Origin: Gimesia chilikensis
Lineage (GTDB): Bacteria; Planctomycetota; Planctomycetia; Planctomycetales; Planctomycetaceae
Direction: 5' to 3'
Assembly (NCBI RefSeq): GCF_007744075.1
Contig: NZ_CP036266.1
Location: 186,001 to 250,000, forward strand
DNA: 64,000 bases
The position numbers were made by a program, and so were the translations under genes. Below the pieces are notes generated by a model. It ran no database searches and was not told where the DNA came from. It worked only from the letters and a program-made list of their open reading frames with translations. Below are positions 9,775-19,387 of the stretch, one piece after another. Positions within the stretch are counted from its first letter, which is position 1. Every line of letters begins with the position of its first letter.

Positions 9775-10815
9775 TTATCCCGCCTGGCGATCAACCGAGG
9801 CGGCTTCGGGTTGCCAGCCGATGACATCGGTAATGTCAATCAGACCGGCCAGCTGGTTTTGGCGATCGACCACGGGCAGCTCGCTCAGCTTACGTGCCTT
9901 GAGGAGATCGACGGCGGCCTGCAGTGAAGCATCGGCCTGAATGGTTGTGGGCTTAAGGGTCATCACTTCGCAGATGGGGCGGTCGAGCTGATCGTCGCGT
10001 CGTTCTTCCAGCAGACGGGCCAGGTCACTGTCTGTGAAGATGCCGGTAACGCGATCGGATTCATCGACGATGATCACGGCACCGCTCCGGCGGCCGGGAG
10101 AACTCAGTCGGACGAAGGCATCGCGAATGGACGTTGATTCCTGTGTCACCCGCACTTCGGCGCGGGGACGCATCACTTCGTTGATTTGTGTCAGTTGTCT
10201 GCCCAGGCTGCCGCCGGGATGAAAGGTGGCAAACTGCAGCGGCGTAAAACCGCGGGCCTTACTGATGACCAGTGAGAGGGCATCGCCCATCGCCAGCATC
10301 GCGGTGGTGGTGGTGGAGGGCGCCAGCTGATGCGGGCCCGCCTCTTTGAGATCGCCCAGGCAGAGTACGACCCGGGAAGCACGACCGAGGGTGCTGGTCT
10401 CGCGGGCGGTAATTCCAATGATGGGAAGATCCATTTTCTGAATGATCGGCAGGAGCCGACGGAGTTCTTCCGTCTCTCCACTGTTGGACAACGCCAGTAC
10501 GGTGTCGTCCTGGTGCAGGCAACCGAGGTCGCCGTGAATCGCTTCCGCGGGATGCAGAAAATGGGAACGGGTTCCCGTCGAAGAGAGGGTGGCACAGATT
10601 TTCTGTGCGATCAGTCCTGCTTTGCCCATGCCGGTCATGATGACAGCTCCCGGTCGGGAGAGGATCAGATCGACGGCATCACAGAGTTCGGTACCCAGCG
10701 CGCTACCCATCTGGCGCAATGCCGCGGCTTCGCTGAAAATAATTTCGCGCGCATCTCGTAACTGATCAAACTGGGAAAACTCAATCACCGACCTTGCAGG
10801 CAGGGAACTCATCAC
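9775..10815 (-). CDS. kdsD: Arabinose-5-phosphate isomerase (KpsF/GutQ/KdsD family)
   Basis: This 346-residue protein has an N-terminal SIS sugar-isomerase domain (about residues 40-175) with the family signatures GMGKAG, HPAEAIHGDLG and SNSGETEE, and two C-terminal CBS domains (about 215-270 and 285-340). The enzyme converts ribulose-5-phosphate to arabinose-5-phosphate, the first committed step toward Kdo for lipopolysaccharide. Length and domain order are standard. Its downstream neighbour is the LptC/LptA-like gene, 68 bp away, which supports a role in outer-membrane LPS. Confidence 0.92.
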   Translation of the reverse strand: MMSSLPARSVIEFSQFDQLRDAREIIFSEAAALRQMGSALGTELCDAVDLILSRPGAVIMTGMGKAGLIAQKICATLSSTGTRSHFLHPAEAIHGDLGCLHQDDTVLALSNSGETEELRRLLPIIQKMDLPIIGITARETSTLGRASRVVLCLGDLKEAGPHQLAPSTTTTAMLAMGDALSLVISKARGFTPLQFATFHPGGSLGRQLTQINEVMRPRAEVRVTQESTSIRDAFVRLSSPGRRSGAVIIVDESDRVTGIFTDSDLARLLEERRDDQLDRPICEVMTLKPTTIQADASLQAAVDLLKARKLSELPVVDRQNQLAGLIDITDVIGWQPEAASVDRQAG

Positions 10816-11275
10816 GCCATTCCTTTATCGCATCCTTGCGGGCATGTGTGGGGGAGCGGGAGTATAAGGCGCTGCGAAAAACGGGTCAATCCGTTTTTAT
10901 TCGGGTAGTGGGGCTGTAAGTGACCAGCCTGCAGCGGTTTATGATGAAAAGATTCCGCGGGACTCCGCTCGCTAATTTCAAAATCTCTGGCGAAGTACTT
11001 CGATCAACGGGCTTTGTTGCAGATTGATATCAGAGGACCTCGTATTTTCCGCTTGAACTTTTACAATGTAAGGTTCGATGCCGCACGCATTTCCCGGGTT
11101 CTTCTTATCGAGTTCGGGTGTCCAGATACTGGGCTCCCTGAGCTGAGACAGCATTGATTTTTACGATGAACCGGCGAAGATAGAAGCGGCGGATCGCTTT
11201 GCAGGGCTGCCGCTGATGCGTTGCAACCCTTGATTTCATCACCTGTTAGCTGACTGATAGTAGTAGACGAAACCC
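10816..11275. other. Divergent intergenic region kdsD/obgE
   Basis: This 460-bp gap between divergently read genes has no convincing coding frame or RNA gene. It must hold the promoters for both directions, but I see no promoter pair strong enough to mark. Confidence 0.5.
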
Positions 11276-12277
11276 ATGTTTGTTGATCGCGTTGATATTT
11301 ATTGTAAAGCCGGAGACGGCGGAGATGGTTGTGCCAGTTTCCGAAGAGAGGCCCACGTTCCGCGGGGCGGCCCGAATGGTGGCGATGGCGGCAAGGGGGG
11401 CGATGTCGTCGTGCTGGCGGATGAAAACGTCAACAGCCTGGCGAATATTATTGGTCACAAGCACTGGAACGCCGAACGGGGCGGCCATGGTCAGGGGAGC
11501 CTGAAAACCGGTCGCAACGGGGAAGACATTGTGATCATGGTGCCTCCCGGGACACTGGTGCTCGACACCAAACGCGGGCACCTGCTGCGTGATATGAAAG
11601 AGACCGGCGACCGAGTGGTTGTCGCTAAAGGGGGCAAGGGAGGCCGCGGCAATCGGCATTTTGCTACCGCCACTCACCAGACGCCCCGTGAATTCGAGAA
11701 GGGGGGACCGGGAGAACAACGCGATATTTCCCTCGAATTAAAGCTGATTGCAGACGTCGGGCTGGTCGGGAAACCGAATGCCGGGAAATCGACGCTGCTC
11801 AGCCGACTCTCCAAGGCTCATCCGGAAATCGCCGACTATCCCTTCACGACCAAGTACCCGAACCTGGGACTGGTGCGGGTCGGCTTTGATCATCAGTTCG
11901 TGATGGCCGACATTCCCGGGTTGATTGAAGGTGCCCACGCGGGGATCGGGCTGGGACATGAATTCCTGCGGCACGTGGAGCGGACCCGGGTGCTGGTGCA
12001 CCTGGTCGAGCCAGCTCCCATGGATCAGACCGATCCGATCGAGAATTACCGTCAGATCCGGGAAGAAATGCGGCTCTATGATGCGACGCTGATGGATCGT
12101 CCGGAAATCGTGGTTGTCACCAAATGTGAACTCCCCGATGCGGAAGCGGTCACCGAGCTGTTGTCTGAAGAACTGGGGCAGCCGGTGTTGCAGATCTCCT
12201 CTGCCACCGGAGAGAGCCTGGATCAGCTGGTCAGAAAGATCGTCAATACACTTCAGGACCTGGAAGACGAGGTTTAG
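11276..12277 (+). CDS. obgE: Obg-family GTPase
   Basis: This 333-residue protein shows the glycine-rich Obg fold in the first ~158 residues (GDGGDGCASFRRE, GGPNGGDGGKGGDV) and then a G domain: P-loop GKPNAGKST, switch region YPFTT, DIPGLIEGA (G3), TKCE in place of the usual NKxD (G4) and SSATGE (G5). Obg GTPases act in 50S ribosome maturation and stress control. The third, variable OCT domain of E. coli ObgE (390 residues) is absent, as in several phyla. The Thr-Lys-Cys-Glu G4 motif is a mild deviation. A small membrane-protein gene follows 5 bp after the stop. Confidence 0.95.
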   Translation: MFVDRVDIYCKAGDGGDGCASFRREAHVPRGGPNGGDGGKGGDVVVLADENVNSLANIIGHKHWNAERGGHGQGSLKTGRNGEDIVIMVPPGTLVLDTKRGHLLRDMKETGDRVVVAKGGKGGRGNRHFATATHQTPREFEKGGPGEQRDISLELKLIADVGLVGKPNAGKSTLLSRLSKAHPEIADYPFTTKYPNLGLVRVGFDHQFVMADIPGLIEGAHAGIGLGHEFLRHVERTRVLVHLVEPAPMDQTDPIENYRQIREEMRLYDATLMDRPEIVVVTKCELPDAEAVTELLSEELGQPVLQISSATGESLDQLVRKIVNTLQDLEDEV

Positions 12278-12282
12278 CAGAC

Positions 12283-12555
12283 GTGACTGCCGAACAGCCC
12301 CCGTCCGAAACCCCCGAACCCGAAACATCGAAACCGGAAACCGGGACTCCCCTGCCGAAAGAGGATCTGCCCACGCCGGGCGAAGTTCGCGTCCGGTTCG
12401 GCCTGTATGGGGCGGGAGTGATGATGGTGCTCTGCTTTATGTTCCAGGCATTTTTTCATGTGACGGGCAGTGAAACGCAGCGTATTACCGAGTTGGGGCT
12501 GATCATGCTGGCCGGTTTTATCGCGGGCTGGGTCTTCGCCCGGCTTCGCTTTTAA
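12283..12555 (+). CDS. Small two-helix membrane protein
   Basis: This 90-residue protein starts at a GTG 5 bp after the obgE stop. A Pro/Glu/Thr-rich N-terminus of about 40 residues is followed by two hydrophobic helices (LYGAGVMMVLCFMFQAFF and LGLIMLAGFIAGWVFARL). It is probably cotranslated with obgE. I do not recognise the family; it is likely an inner-membrane protein of unknown function. Confidence 0.7.
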   Translation: MTAEQPPSETPEPETSKPETGTPLPKEDLPTPGEVRVRFGLYGAGVMMVLCFMFQAFFHVTGSETQRITELGLIMLAGFIAGWVFARLRF

Positions 12556-12975
12556 ACCGCATTTTTGCCCCTGCTGAGGCGATTGTAATTTTTGCATTTC
12601 CCGCAGCGCGTCAGACGGATTTGCAATATCTACAAGCATTTCTGGTGAACATCTTCGGCACGCACCGGCGTGTTTCGAATTTTTTGGGAAATGCGTAAGC
12701 TGTATTCTGACAGCGTTTTAGCGAGTACGAAATCTAGCACATCCCGGTGGGTTTCTAAACTCAGCTTGCCATTGGTCTTTTCTTTGCAATAAGATCCTCT
12801 GCCTGTCACGACCCGCATCGGTCTGAATGGAATTCACCGATATCCGTTACAGGACCCCCGATCAATTCTCAATCCCCAATTCGAGTGATCGACCCAAAAC
12901 TATCCCGTAACCAACTACCGAGTGTTTGTCAGTCGTCATCCCGCCGACGACTGCAACCAAAAGGAATTAGAGGGC
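12556..12975 (+). promoter_or_regulatory. Intergenic leader with a weak promoter candidate
   Basis: About 420 bp before the next gene. TTGCCA at 12766-12771 and AATAAG at 12788-12793, spaced 16 bp, form a weak sigma70-like pair. A purine-rich AAGGAATTAGAGGG stretch at 12961-12974 serves as ribosome binding site. Nothing else is recognisable. Confidence 0.3.
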
Positions 12976-14187
12976 ATGGAAGCTCAACTCTATCGCTGTT
13001 GCGTACTATTGCTGGCTGCGTTTTTCTCGCTGGGTGCCTCATACAAAACCCCCAATTTTGTGACCCACGCACCGACTCCCGAAATTGCCAAACAGGTGGG
13101 TGATGCCGCCGAGGTGTATCGCAAAGAACTCGCGATTGCCTGGCTGGGACACGAACTCCCCAAATGGTATGCCCCCTGTCCTATTAAAGTCAAAGTTGGT
13201 AACTATGGTGCCGGCGGTGCGACCACCTTCTCGTTCGATCGTGGTCACGTGTTTGGCTGGGACATGCAGATCCAGGGTTCTCTGGAACGCATCCTCGATT
13301 CTGTACTGCCTCACGAAGTCAATCACACCATCTTCGCCTGTCACTTCCGTCGTCCGCTTCCCCGCTGGGCCGATGAAGGGGCTGCGACGATTGTGGAACA
13401 CGAATCTGAAAAACGTCGTCAGCGACTGCTAAACCGCCAGGTGATGGGCACCAACAAACGCATCCCGCTGCGTCGTCTGCTCTCCATGACCGAATACCCC
13501 GAAGAGATGCAGCAGGTCCTGACACTGTATGCCGAAGGTTACTCCCTGGCAGACTTCCTGCTGCAGCGTGGTGGTCGCAAACGCTACCTGATGTTCCTGC
13601 AGGATGCCCATAAGAACGGCTGGGATGAAGCCGTTGCCAAAATGTATCAGTTCAAAAATGTGGATGAGCTGGAACAGAACTGGGGCAGCTGGATCATCGC
13701 CGGCAGCCCGGATCTGAATCAGCCCGCCGGTCAGCAGCTGGCCAGCAATCAGCCTGAGCCTGCTACCGAAAACAAAGACCTGGTCATCCGGTCGCAAAGT
13801 CCTGACCAGGAAGGACCACTCCAGAACGAAGCTGATTTTGCTGCCGCAGATCAGAACAATGCACTGCCTCTGGACCAGATGGCTTCCGAAGAGAATTCCC
13901 GTAGATCGCGGCCGCTGCCCATCGATTCCCGGGTTCCCTTCAGTGGCCGTCCTGCAGCCGGCAGTCAGCCTGCGGAAGACATCGCTCTGGTTCAGGAAAA
14001 CCAGCGTCGTCCCCGGACTTCGCTGCACCAGGAATCACAGCAGCAACCAGCACGTTACGCTGCTCAACCGCAGCGGGCTGCGAACAACAGCCGACCTCAG
14101 CGTCCAGCAGCAAACCCCCGTTATCAGCGTGAACAGAGCCCGGGACGCGGAATCGATCTCGGTCAGTCCGCCGAAATCGACTTCTGA
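12976..14187 (+). CDS. Secreted HExxH protein with a low-complexity C-terminal tail
   Basis: I place the start at ATG 12976 (MEAQLYRCC), which has a good ribosome binding site and a signal-like N-terminus; an in-frame ATG at 12922 is less likely. The 403-residue product contains LPHEVNHTIFACHF, an HExxH motif, followed by PRWADEGAATIVEHES, typical of gluzincin peptidases where the downstream Glu is the third zinc ligand. After about residue 250 the protein becomes a disordered tail rich in Gln, Pro, Arg and Ser. It is related in style to DUF1570/peptidase MA-like proteins of planctomycetes. Substrate unknown. Confidence 0.7.
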   Translation: MEAQLYRCCVLLLAAFFSLGASYKTPNFVTHAPTPEIAKQVGDAAEVYRKELAIAWLGHELPKWYAPCPIKVKVGNYGAGGATTFSFDRGHVFGWDMQIQGSLERILDSVLPHEVNHTIFACHFRRPLPRWADEGAATIVEHESEKRRQRLLNRQVMGTNKRIPLRRLLSMTEYPEEMQQVLTLYAEGYSLADFLLQRGGRKRYLMFLQDAHKNGWDEAVAKMYQFKNVDELEQNWGSWIIAGSPDLNQPAGQQLASNQPEPATENKDLVIRSQSPDQEGPLQNEADFAAADQNNALPLDQMASEENSRRSRPLPIDSRVPFSGRPAAGSQPAEDIALVQENQRRPRTSLHQESQQQPARYAAQPQRAANNSRPQRPAANPRYQREQSPGRGIDLGQSAEIDF

Positions 14188-14206
14188 TAACCGACCGGTT
14201 TGAATC

Positions 14207-14256
14207 AATCCTGAACGGTGTCGCTCAAAGCAAGTGACTCGTTCAGGATTTTTTTT
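14207..14256 (+). terminator. Rho-independent terminator of the HExxH gene
   Basis: A perfect 11-bp stem (AATCCTGAACG/CGTTCAGGATT) with a 22-nt loop is followed by six T. It overlaps the last codons and stop (14243-14245) of the convergent alcohol dehydrogenase gene, whose Lys-Lys codons are the complement of the T tract. Confidence 0.9.
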
Positions 14257-15343
14257 GTGGTAGAACCGCTACCCGGTAAGAGTGATGCTCGCCGGTAGCC
14301 TCGAACGCCTGTGTGACTTCTTCCAGCGAATAGCTCTGATCGCAGAGTTTCTGAAACGGATATGTGTGCTGGTAGCGTTCGAGGAAATTCAGGGCATTCG
14401 CCAGATCGAGATCGACATAATTGTGAATGCCTTCGATCTTCAGCAGCCTGCGGACAACCTGTTCCGCGGAGACTTGCAGCGGACGGGCCGGATAGACCGA
14501 GCCGACCAGAATCATTGTTCCACCAATGTCCAGCGCTTCCAGACCGCTTTCGATCACATCGGGAACGCCGGTCATGTCGAAGACGAAGTCCACGCCCCGC
14601 CCCTGGGTCAGATGATGAACTTCAGAGTGCAGCGGCTGATCTTTTTTGACCAGGATCGAATGGGTCGCACCGAATTCCAGTCCGCGCTGGACGCGTTGCG
14701 GGTTGATGTCGCTGACGATGACAGAAGCAGCACCTCTGGACTTCGCCACGGCGGTTGCCGTAATACCCAGCATACCCGCTCCCAGAATCAGAACGCTCCG
14801 ATTTTTGATCTCACCCGCCAGCCGAAAGGCGGCCATGACGGTCGCAGTGGCACAGTTGGCGGGGCTCGCAATCTGATCGGGGAGTGACGCGGGGACTTTG
14901 AAGATCGTGGTCCCTTTGACCAGGTGACAATGACTGGCCAGGCCGCCACTGAGGTAGTTCTCGTCAGTCAGTTTCTGGTGACCGTACTTGAACAGGCTCG
15001 TGCATTTCTGGGTCAGTCCCCGGCGGCAGTACTCACATTTCTGACAAGCGACCGCCACCGACCAGGTGATGCGATCTCCTGTGTTGACCGGCCGATTGAG
15101 AAAATCGACGGTATGATGTTCCGGATGCAGATCGACAACGCGTCCGACCATTTCATGTCCCAGGATGGTCGGGCAGGGAGTGGAACGCGTACCTTCGTAG
15201 GTATGCAGATCACTGCCGCAGATCGTGCAGCACAAGATCTCAACCAGGACTTCGCCAGGCTGGAGCCGGGGTTGTTTGACTTCAGTACGCTGCAAGGCAG
15301 GTGTGTCACCTGTCAGGATGATCGAGACGCAGGGATCGCTCAT
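14243..15343 (-). CDS. Zinc-dependent alcohol dehydrogenase of the phosphonate-associated type
   Basis: This 366-residue medium-chain dehydrogenase has catalytic zinc ligands in CTICGSDLHTYEG and GHEMVG, a structural zinc site CQKCEYCRRGLTQKC, and a Rossmann motif GAGMLGITATAVA. It matches in style the alcohol dehydrogenases that accompany phosphonate catabolism genes (the TIGR03366 type, proposed role only). It is the last gene of the minus-strand cluster, 168 bp after phnW, so it may have its own transcript. A plausible job is oxidation or reduction of an aldehyde or alcohol made during phosphonate breakdown; the substrate is unproven. Confidence 0.8.
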   Translation of the reverse strand: MSDPCVSIILTGDTPALQRTEVKQPRLQPGEVLVEILCCTICGSDLHTYEGTRSTPCPTILGHEMVGRVVDLHPEHHTVDFLNRPVNTGDRITWSVAVACQKCEYCRRGLTQKCTSLFKYGHQKLTDENYLSGGLASHCHLVKGTTIFKVPASLPDQIASPANCATATVMAAFRLAGEIKNRSVLILGAGMLGITATAVAKSRGAASVIVSDINPQRVQRGLEFGATHSILVKKDQPLHSEVHHLTQGRGVDFVFDMTGVPDVIESGLEALDIGGTMILVGSVYPARPLQVSAEQVVRRLLKIEGIHNYVDLDLANALNFLERYQHTYPFQKLCDQSYSLEEVTQAFEATGEHHSYRVAVLPQKKS

Positions 15344-15511
15344 AATGCTGTCAATTACGTTTATCTAAAAGCCGTCAGAATCGGTCGCAGTTTCGGACGG
15401 GCTCTGAATATTATCCGGATACGAGAAGAACTCTCTTAATTAGAAAAGATATTTTTTTATAAACGGCCCGCATGAAATCGGAAAGTGTACCGATTTTCTT
15501 TTCAACTGATC

Positions 15512-16642
15512 TTAACCTGATGTGGTCTGTCCAGATGTAACCTGCATTTCAGCCAGGACCAGTTCGATCTGGGCGACCAGTTGCTCCATGTCCTCGGGGA
15601 AAACATGGCCGATGTTACCGATGCGGAACGTCTCCGCCTGGCTGATTTTACCGGGATAAATTACATACCGACGGCGTTTGAGTTCATCGTAGAAGTGGTT
15701 AAAAGAGAAGCCGTCGAATTCAGGATAGTAGAAAGAAGTGATGATGGGTGACTGCAACTCCCGGGGCAGCAGGGTGCGCAGTCCCCGCTGTTCCATTTCC
15801 CGGACGAGCGTCGTCTGATTTTCGACGAAGCGGGCATGCCGGGCGGTGATGCCCCCCTCAGCATCCAGTTCGTTCAATGCCTGCAGAAACGCATTCACGA
15901 CATGCGTCGGGGAAGTGTAGCGCCATTTACCCCCCTTCTGTTCCATTTCGTTCCACTGATCATACAGATCCAGGCTCAGCGAGCGGGCATAGCCTTTCGT
16001 CTGTTCCAGCTTCTGCTGACGGGCAATCACGAATCCGAATCCGGGGACTCCCTGAATACATTTGTTGGCAGATGAAATCAGGTAGTCGATGTGAAACTCT
16101 TCCATCGTCAGCGGGATGCCGCCGAAGGAGGACATCGCATCCAGGATATAATCGCGACCTGCGTCCGCGACGATCTGACCCACTTCCCGGGCCGGGTTCA
16201 GCATGCCGGTGGTCGTTTCACAGTGTACCAGAGCCACATGCGTGATCGAGGCATCGTCGGCCAGGGTCTGGCGGATCTGATCCAGATCGGGGCTCTCGGT
16301 TTCCGGGCAGGAAATGGTGACGCGTGCAATCTTCAGGCAGTCGGCGATCTGGCCAATGCGATCGCCGTAGGCACCGTTGGAAATCAGCAGCAGTTTCCCA
16401 TCAGGGGGTATGACCGAGCCGATGGTCGCTTCGACGGCAAACGTTCCACTCCCCTGCATCAGGACTGATGTATAACCGGGCCTGATTGTCGCCAGCTGCA
16501 CGAGTCGTTCGCGGATTTCCACCACGTGCTGGTTGTAGTCCACATCCCACGTTGAGTAGTCAGCCAGCATCGCCTCGCGGACGGTTCTGGTTGTCGTCAG
16601 GGGACCGGGGGTCAACAGTAAGTAAGGAATATCAGCATCCAT
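15512..16642 (-). CDS. phnW: 2-aminoethylphosphonate-pyruvate transaminase
   Basis: Starting at the ATG complementary to 16640-16642 ([14 protein letters not shown]) gives a 376-residue class V aminotransferase. With this start the PLP-binding lysine in SSANKCIQG is Lys194 and the ring-stacking Asp is Asp168, matching the numbering I know for Salmonella PhnW. A longer in-frame start upstream would only add unrelated residues read through phnX. The enzyme transfers the amino group of 2-aminoethylphosphonate to pyruvate, giving phosphonoacetaldehyde and alanine. The start overlaps the phnX stop by 11 bp, indicating translational coupling. Confidence 0.95.
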   Translation of the reverse strand: MDADIPYLLLTPGPLTTTRTVREAMLADYSTWDVDYNQHVVEIRERLVQLATIRPGYTSVLMQGSGTFAVEATIGSVIPPDGKLLLISNGAYGDRIGQIADCLKIARVTISCPETESPDLDQIRQTLADDASITHVALVHCETTTGMLNPAREVGQIVADAGRDYILDAMSSFGGIPLTMEEFHIDYLISSANKCIQGVPGFGFVIARQQKLEQTKGYARSLSLDLYDQWNEMEQKGGKWRYTSPTHVVNAFLQALNELDAEGGITARHARFVENQTTLVREMEQRGLRTLLPRELQSPIITSFYYPEFDGFSFNHFYDELKRRRYVIYPGKISQAETFRIGNIGHVFPEDMEQLVAQIELVLAEMQVTSGQTTSG

Positions 16643-17438
16643 AGGGCACACTACCTGCTTCAATCTGGTCAATGATGGCGGACAGCCCCTCAAGTGTCGG
16701 GATGACAAAGTGAGCGCCTGCGTTTTTGAGTTTAGTTTCGGCAGCCTGTAATCGCTGCTGTTTTTCTTCTGGAGTGAGGGCCTCCAGTTCGGAGACACTC
16801 AGTCCCACTTCGCTGCCGGTCTGGGTCAGACCGACCGTCCAGGTGCCCGCATTCAGGCCCGCTTCGATATCAGGAACCGTGTCTCCGACTTTGATCACTG
16901 CGCGCGGGGGATAGACGCCGAGCGTTTCCATGTTGCGGTAGATCATCCAGGGGGCAGGGCGGCCTGCGGGGACCTCGTCGGCACACATGGAAAAGTCGGG
17001 AGAGTAACCCTGCTCGCGTGCGGACATGAGAATCGGGTCGGCCACTACGCGCGGGTAACCGGTTGTGGAACCGATTTTAATTCCCCGTTCCTTGAGTGGC
17101 GCGAGTGACGCACACAGGCCGGGGACCAGCTCGGTGTAGAGTTTTGCTTCCTCGATCTGCAGCGGCATGAACGTTTCATAGATCTGTTTCACATCGTCTT
17201 CAGACCAGGGACGCTGGTGGAGTGCTTCCCACTGGCTGGCGATTTCGTCGAGCTGGAACAGACTGCGGATATGATCCTGTTTATGCAGGCCCATCGGTCC
17301 GCGTGCCTGTTGCGGGGTGACCTCGACACCACAGGCCTTGAAGGCTTTGATGAAGGCGGAGATCGGGGCGAAACAGCCATGGTCGATGGTTGTGCCGGCC
17401 CAGTCAAAAATCACGAGTTTAATCTGTGTCGGTTGCAT
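16632..17438 (-). CDS. phnX: Phosphonoacetaldehyde hydrolase
   Basis: With the ATG complementary to 17436-17438 ([19 protein letters not shown]) the protein has 268 residues, and the HAD nucleophile is Asp12 and the Schiff-base lysine Lys53 (GLHKQD), exactly the positions known for Bacillus cereus phosphonatase. A TTG four codons upstream is possible but spoils this numbering. The enzyme cleaves the C-P bond of phosphonoacetaldehyde to acetaldehyde and phosphate. It is sandwiched between the HD oxygenase gene (12 bp away) and phnW (11-bp overlap). Confidence 0.95.
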   Translation of the reverse strand: MQPTQIKLVIFDWAGTTIDHGCFAPISAFIKAFKACGVEVTPQQARGPMGLHKQDHIRSLFQLDEIASQWEALHQRPWSEDDVKQIYETFMPLQIEEAKLYTELVPGLCASLAPLKERGIKIGSTTGYPRVVADPILMSAREQGYSPDFSMCADEVPAGRPAPWMIYRNMETLGVYPPRAVIKVGDTVPDIEAGLNAGTWTVGLTQTGSEVGLSVSELEALTPEEKQQRLQAAETKLKNAGAHFVIPTLEGLSAIIDQIEAGSVPYGC

Positions 17439-17450
17439 GCTGACTTTCAA

Positions 17451-18032
17451 TCAGTTGAGGTCCACGGGATGCTCCAGCACCCGTTGGACAAAGGTTAAAA
17501 AATATTCCAGATCCGGCGTTGCCAAGCCGGGAATTTTGGCCGCTTCATCCCAGGTCCGCAGGCGGAGCGCTTCCTCGTACCAGGGATTGTTTTCAAACTG
17601 TTTCTGTTCGCGTGCATCGAAGGGACCGCCCTGCAGTTCCAGGCTCAACACGGAAGCGGGGGACAGGCGGGACAAGTATTCTTCGTCGGTGGCACAACGG
17701 TATCGTTTGGCATCCACGTGCAGGCGGATGGGTTCGGTGACCGCTTCCGGAAAGTGCTGCTTCAGCCAGGCGGCACCAATGCGTTCGTGCAGATCATCAA
17801 TGCCCTGTATGGCACAGTCTGCGGAGTGCTTGTGCAGCAGGTGACCCACATCGTGCAGCAGGGCTGCGGTGATCAGTTCCGGTGATGCCTGTTCCTGCTC
17901 GGCTGCGGAGGCTGCCTGCAGGGCATGTTCCGTTTGTGAAACAGGTTCGCCGGCATACATGTCGTTGCCCTTATCCGCGAAGAGCGTACGGATCTCATCC
18001 AGAATTTCACGCGTCTCAACCAGGGGTGACAT
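17451..18032 (-). CDS. PhnZ-like HD-domain oxygenase of phosphonate degradation
   Basis: This 193-residue HD-fold protein carries His36, the His60-Asp61 pair (ALLHDVGH), His82 and His105. It also has Tyr26 and Glu29 in YAGEPVSQTEH, the Tyr-x-x-Glu pair that in PhnZ gates and binds the mixed-valent diiron centre, and Lys109 in HVDAKRY. The PhnZ family oxidatively cleaves the C-P bond of 1-hydroxy-phosphonates. Here, next to a complete phnWX pair, it may process a hydroxylated aminoethylphosphonate or a related compound. No PhnY-type 2-oxoglutarate dioxygenase is in this cluster. Its start overlaps the MFS transporter gene by 17 bp. Confidence 0.88.
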   Translation of the reverse strand: MSPLVETREILDEIRTLFADKGNDMYAGEPVSQTEHALQAASAAEQEQASPELITAALLHDVGHLLHKHSADCAIQGIDDLHERIGAAWLKQHFPEAVTEPIRLHVDAKRYRCATDEEYLSRLSPASVLSLELQGGPFDAREQKQFENNPWYEEALRLRTWDEAAKIPGLATPDLEYFLTFVQRVLEHPVDLN

Positions 18033-19374
18033 CGTTTGCCTCCGGGGGATTGATTTCGGACAGGGTTTGCGCCAGGTTCATTTCACGTTCCTGGATCATC
18101 CAGTAAATGACGCCGGCAATGATGGCGGTACAGCAGATGCCGGCCAGTCCGCCGAAGGCCATCTTCCAGCCGTAGTACTGGGCAATCATGCCGACCGTAT
18201 GTCCGGACAGGATGGCACCCAGGTAGCCGGCGGAATCGACGAGTCCCGCGACGGTCGAACAGCCCCGTTTGCCTCCCAGGTCGATGGCCATCACGCCGGA
18301 CAGGAAGGAATAGGGGGCCATCAGGAAAAATGCGACGAGTGACAACAGCGTTAATGCCAGGTAAGGCTTGCCGGTCACATCGACAGTGCTCAACAGGGCC
18401 AGCGAGAGCACGAGTAGAATCAGGCTGGGTAACACGACCCGACCGTGGCGGCCCCGCAGTCGATCCGAAAGAATTCCGGCCAGCAGGGCCGAACAACCGC
18501 CTACCAGCGGAAACAGCATGCTGCCCACCGCCGCCGATCCGATATCGAATTGTGCTACTTCATTCAAAAAGGTCGGTGTCCAGAAATTAAACGTTTCACG
18601 GACCAGCGTCAGGCTGAAGTTCATGACGCAGATCAGCCAGAACAGCGGACTGGCGACCAGGGGCTTGAGTACCTCTTTGATCGAAATCCGCTGCGCGTGG
18701 TTACCTTCTGCCCCAAAGACGTTGAGCGGGTTGGCTTCCGGTTCTTCCAGGCCGACATCGATGGGGCTCGACTTCAGGGTGAAGTACACGAAGACCGCGA
18801 TCGCCGTTAATGTCCCTGCGGCGACAAAGAAGACGGTGCGCCAGTTGGCCATAAAACTGAGTGAACTATATTTCTCTCCGAGCATGATCAGGCTGCCGAG
18901 GTAGACGCGGGCGAAGGCATCGCCAAACAGAAACGAGAGCGAAAGAATGGCCATCACTGTTGCATGCCACTGGACGGGATACCAGCGCGATGCGGTTTTG
19001 ACCAGAGCCACCCAGCCCATGGACTGCACAAAGCGGTTGCCGGCCCAGATGACGATGAACAGGGCCAGCCCGCCCGCCAGTCCGAAAAATACGGAAAACA
19101 GAATCGAACAGAGCATGCCCGTCAAAAACATCTGGCGACCGCCGAGAAAGTCGGCCAGGTAGCCGTTGATGATTTTTCCAAAGGCATACAGCATGACACC
19201 GACCGAGGCGACGGTGCCGATCTGGATTTTAGTGATGCCCAGACCGGTTTCTTCATCCAGCAGCAGTGGCGTGGCGACGGCCAGGTTAGACCGGCAGATG
19301 TAATATCCGACGTAGCCGAGAAACAGGCTCGTCAGAGTCATGAGCTGCCAGTTGCGATTGGGGTTCTTGGACAT
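18016..19374 (-). CDS. MFS carrier, organophosphate:phosphate antiporter type
   Basis: This 452-residue protein has about 12 hydrophobic segments and the N-terminal signature of the GlpT/UhpT family (YICRSNLAVATPLLLDE, GKIINGYLADFLGGR). In GlpT-like carriers a basic residue in this region binds the substrate phosphate; the Arg of YICRSN is the equivalent candidate. Within a phosphonate operon it most likely imports 2-aminoethylphosphonate or another phosphonate, replacing the usual ABC transporter. The start is 13 bp after the FAD oxidoreductase stop. Confidence 0.88.
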   Translation of the reverse strand: MSKNPNRNWQLMTLTSLFLGYVGYYICRSNLAVATPLLLDEETGLGITKIQIGTVASVGVMLYAFGKIINGYLADFLGGRQMFLTGMLCSILFSVFFGLAGGLALFIVIWAGNRFVQSMGWVALVKTASRWYPVQWHATVMAILSLSFLFGDAFARVYLGSLIMLGEKYSSLSFMANWRTVFFVAAGTLTAIAVFVYFTLKSSPIDVGLEEPEANPLNVFGAEGNHAQRISIKEVLKPLVASPLFWLICVMNFSLTLVRETFNFWTPTFLNEVAQFDIGSAAVGSMLFPLVGGCSALLAGILSDRLRGRHGRVVLPSLILLVLSLALLSTVDVTGKPYLALTLLSLVAFFLMAPYSFLSGVMAIDLGGKRGCSTVAGLVDSAGYLGAILSGHTVGMIAQYYGWKMAFGGLAGICCTAIIAGVIYWMIQEREMNLAQTLSEINPPEANDVTPG

Positions 19375-19387
19375 CAGGTGCTGCTTT

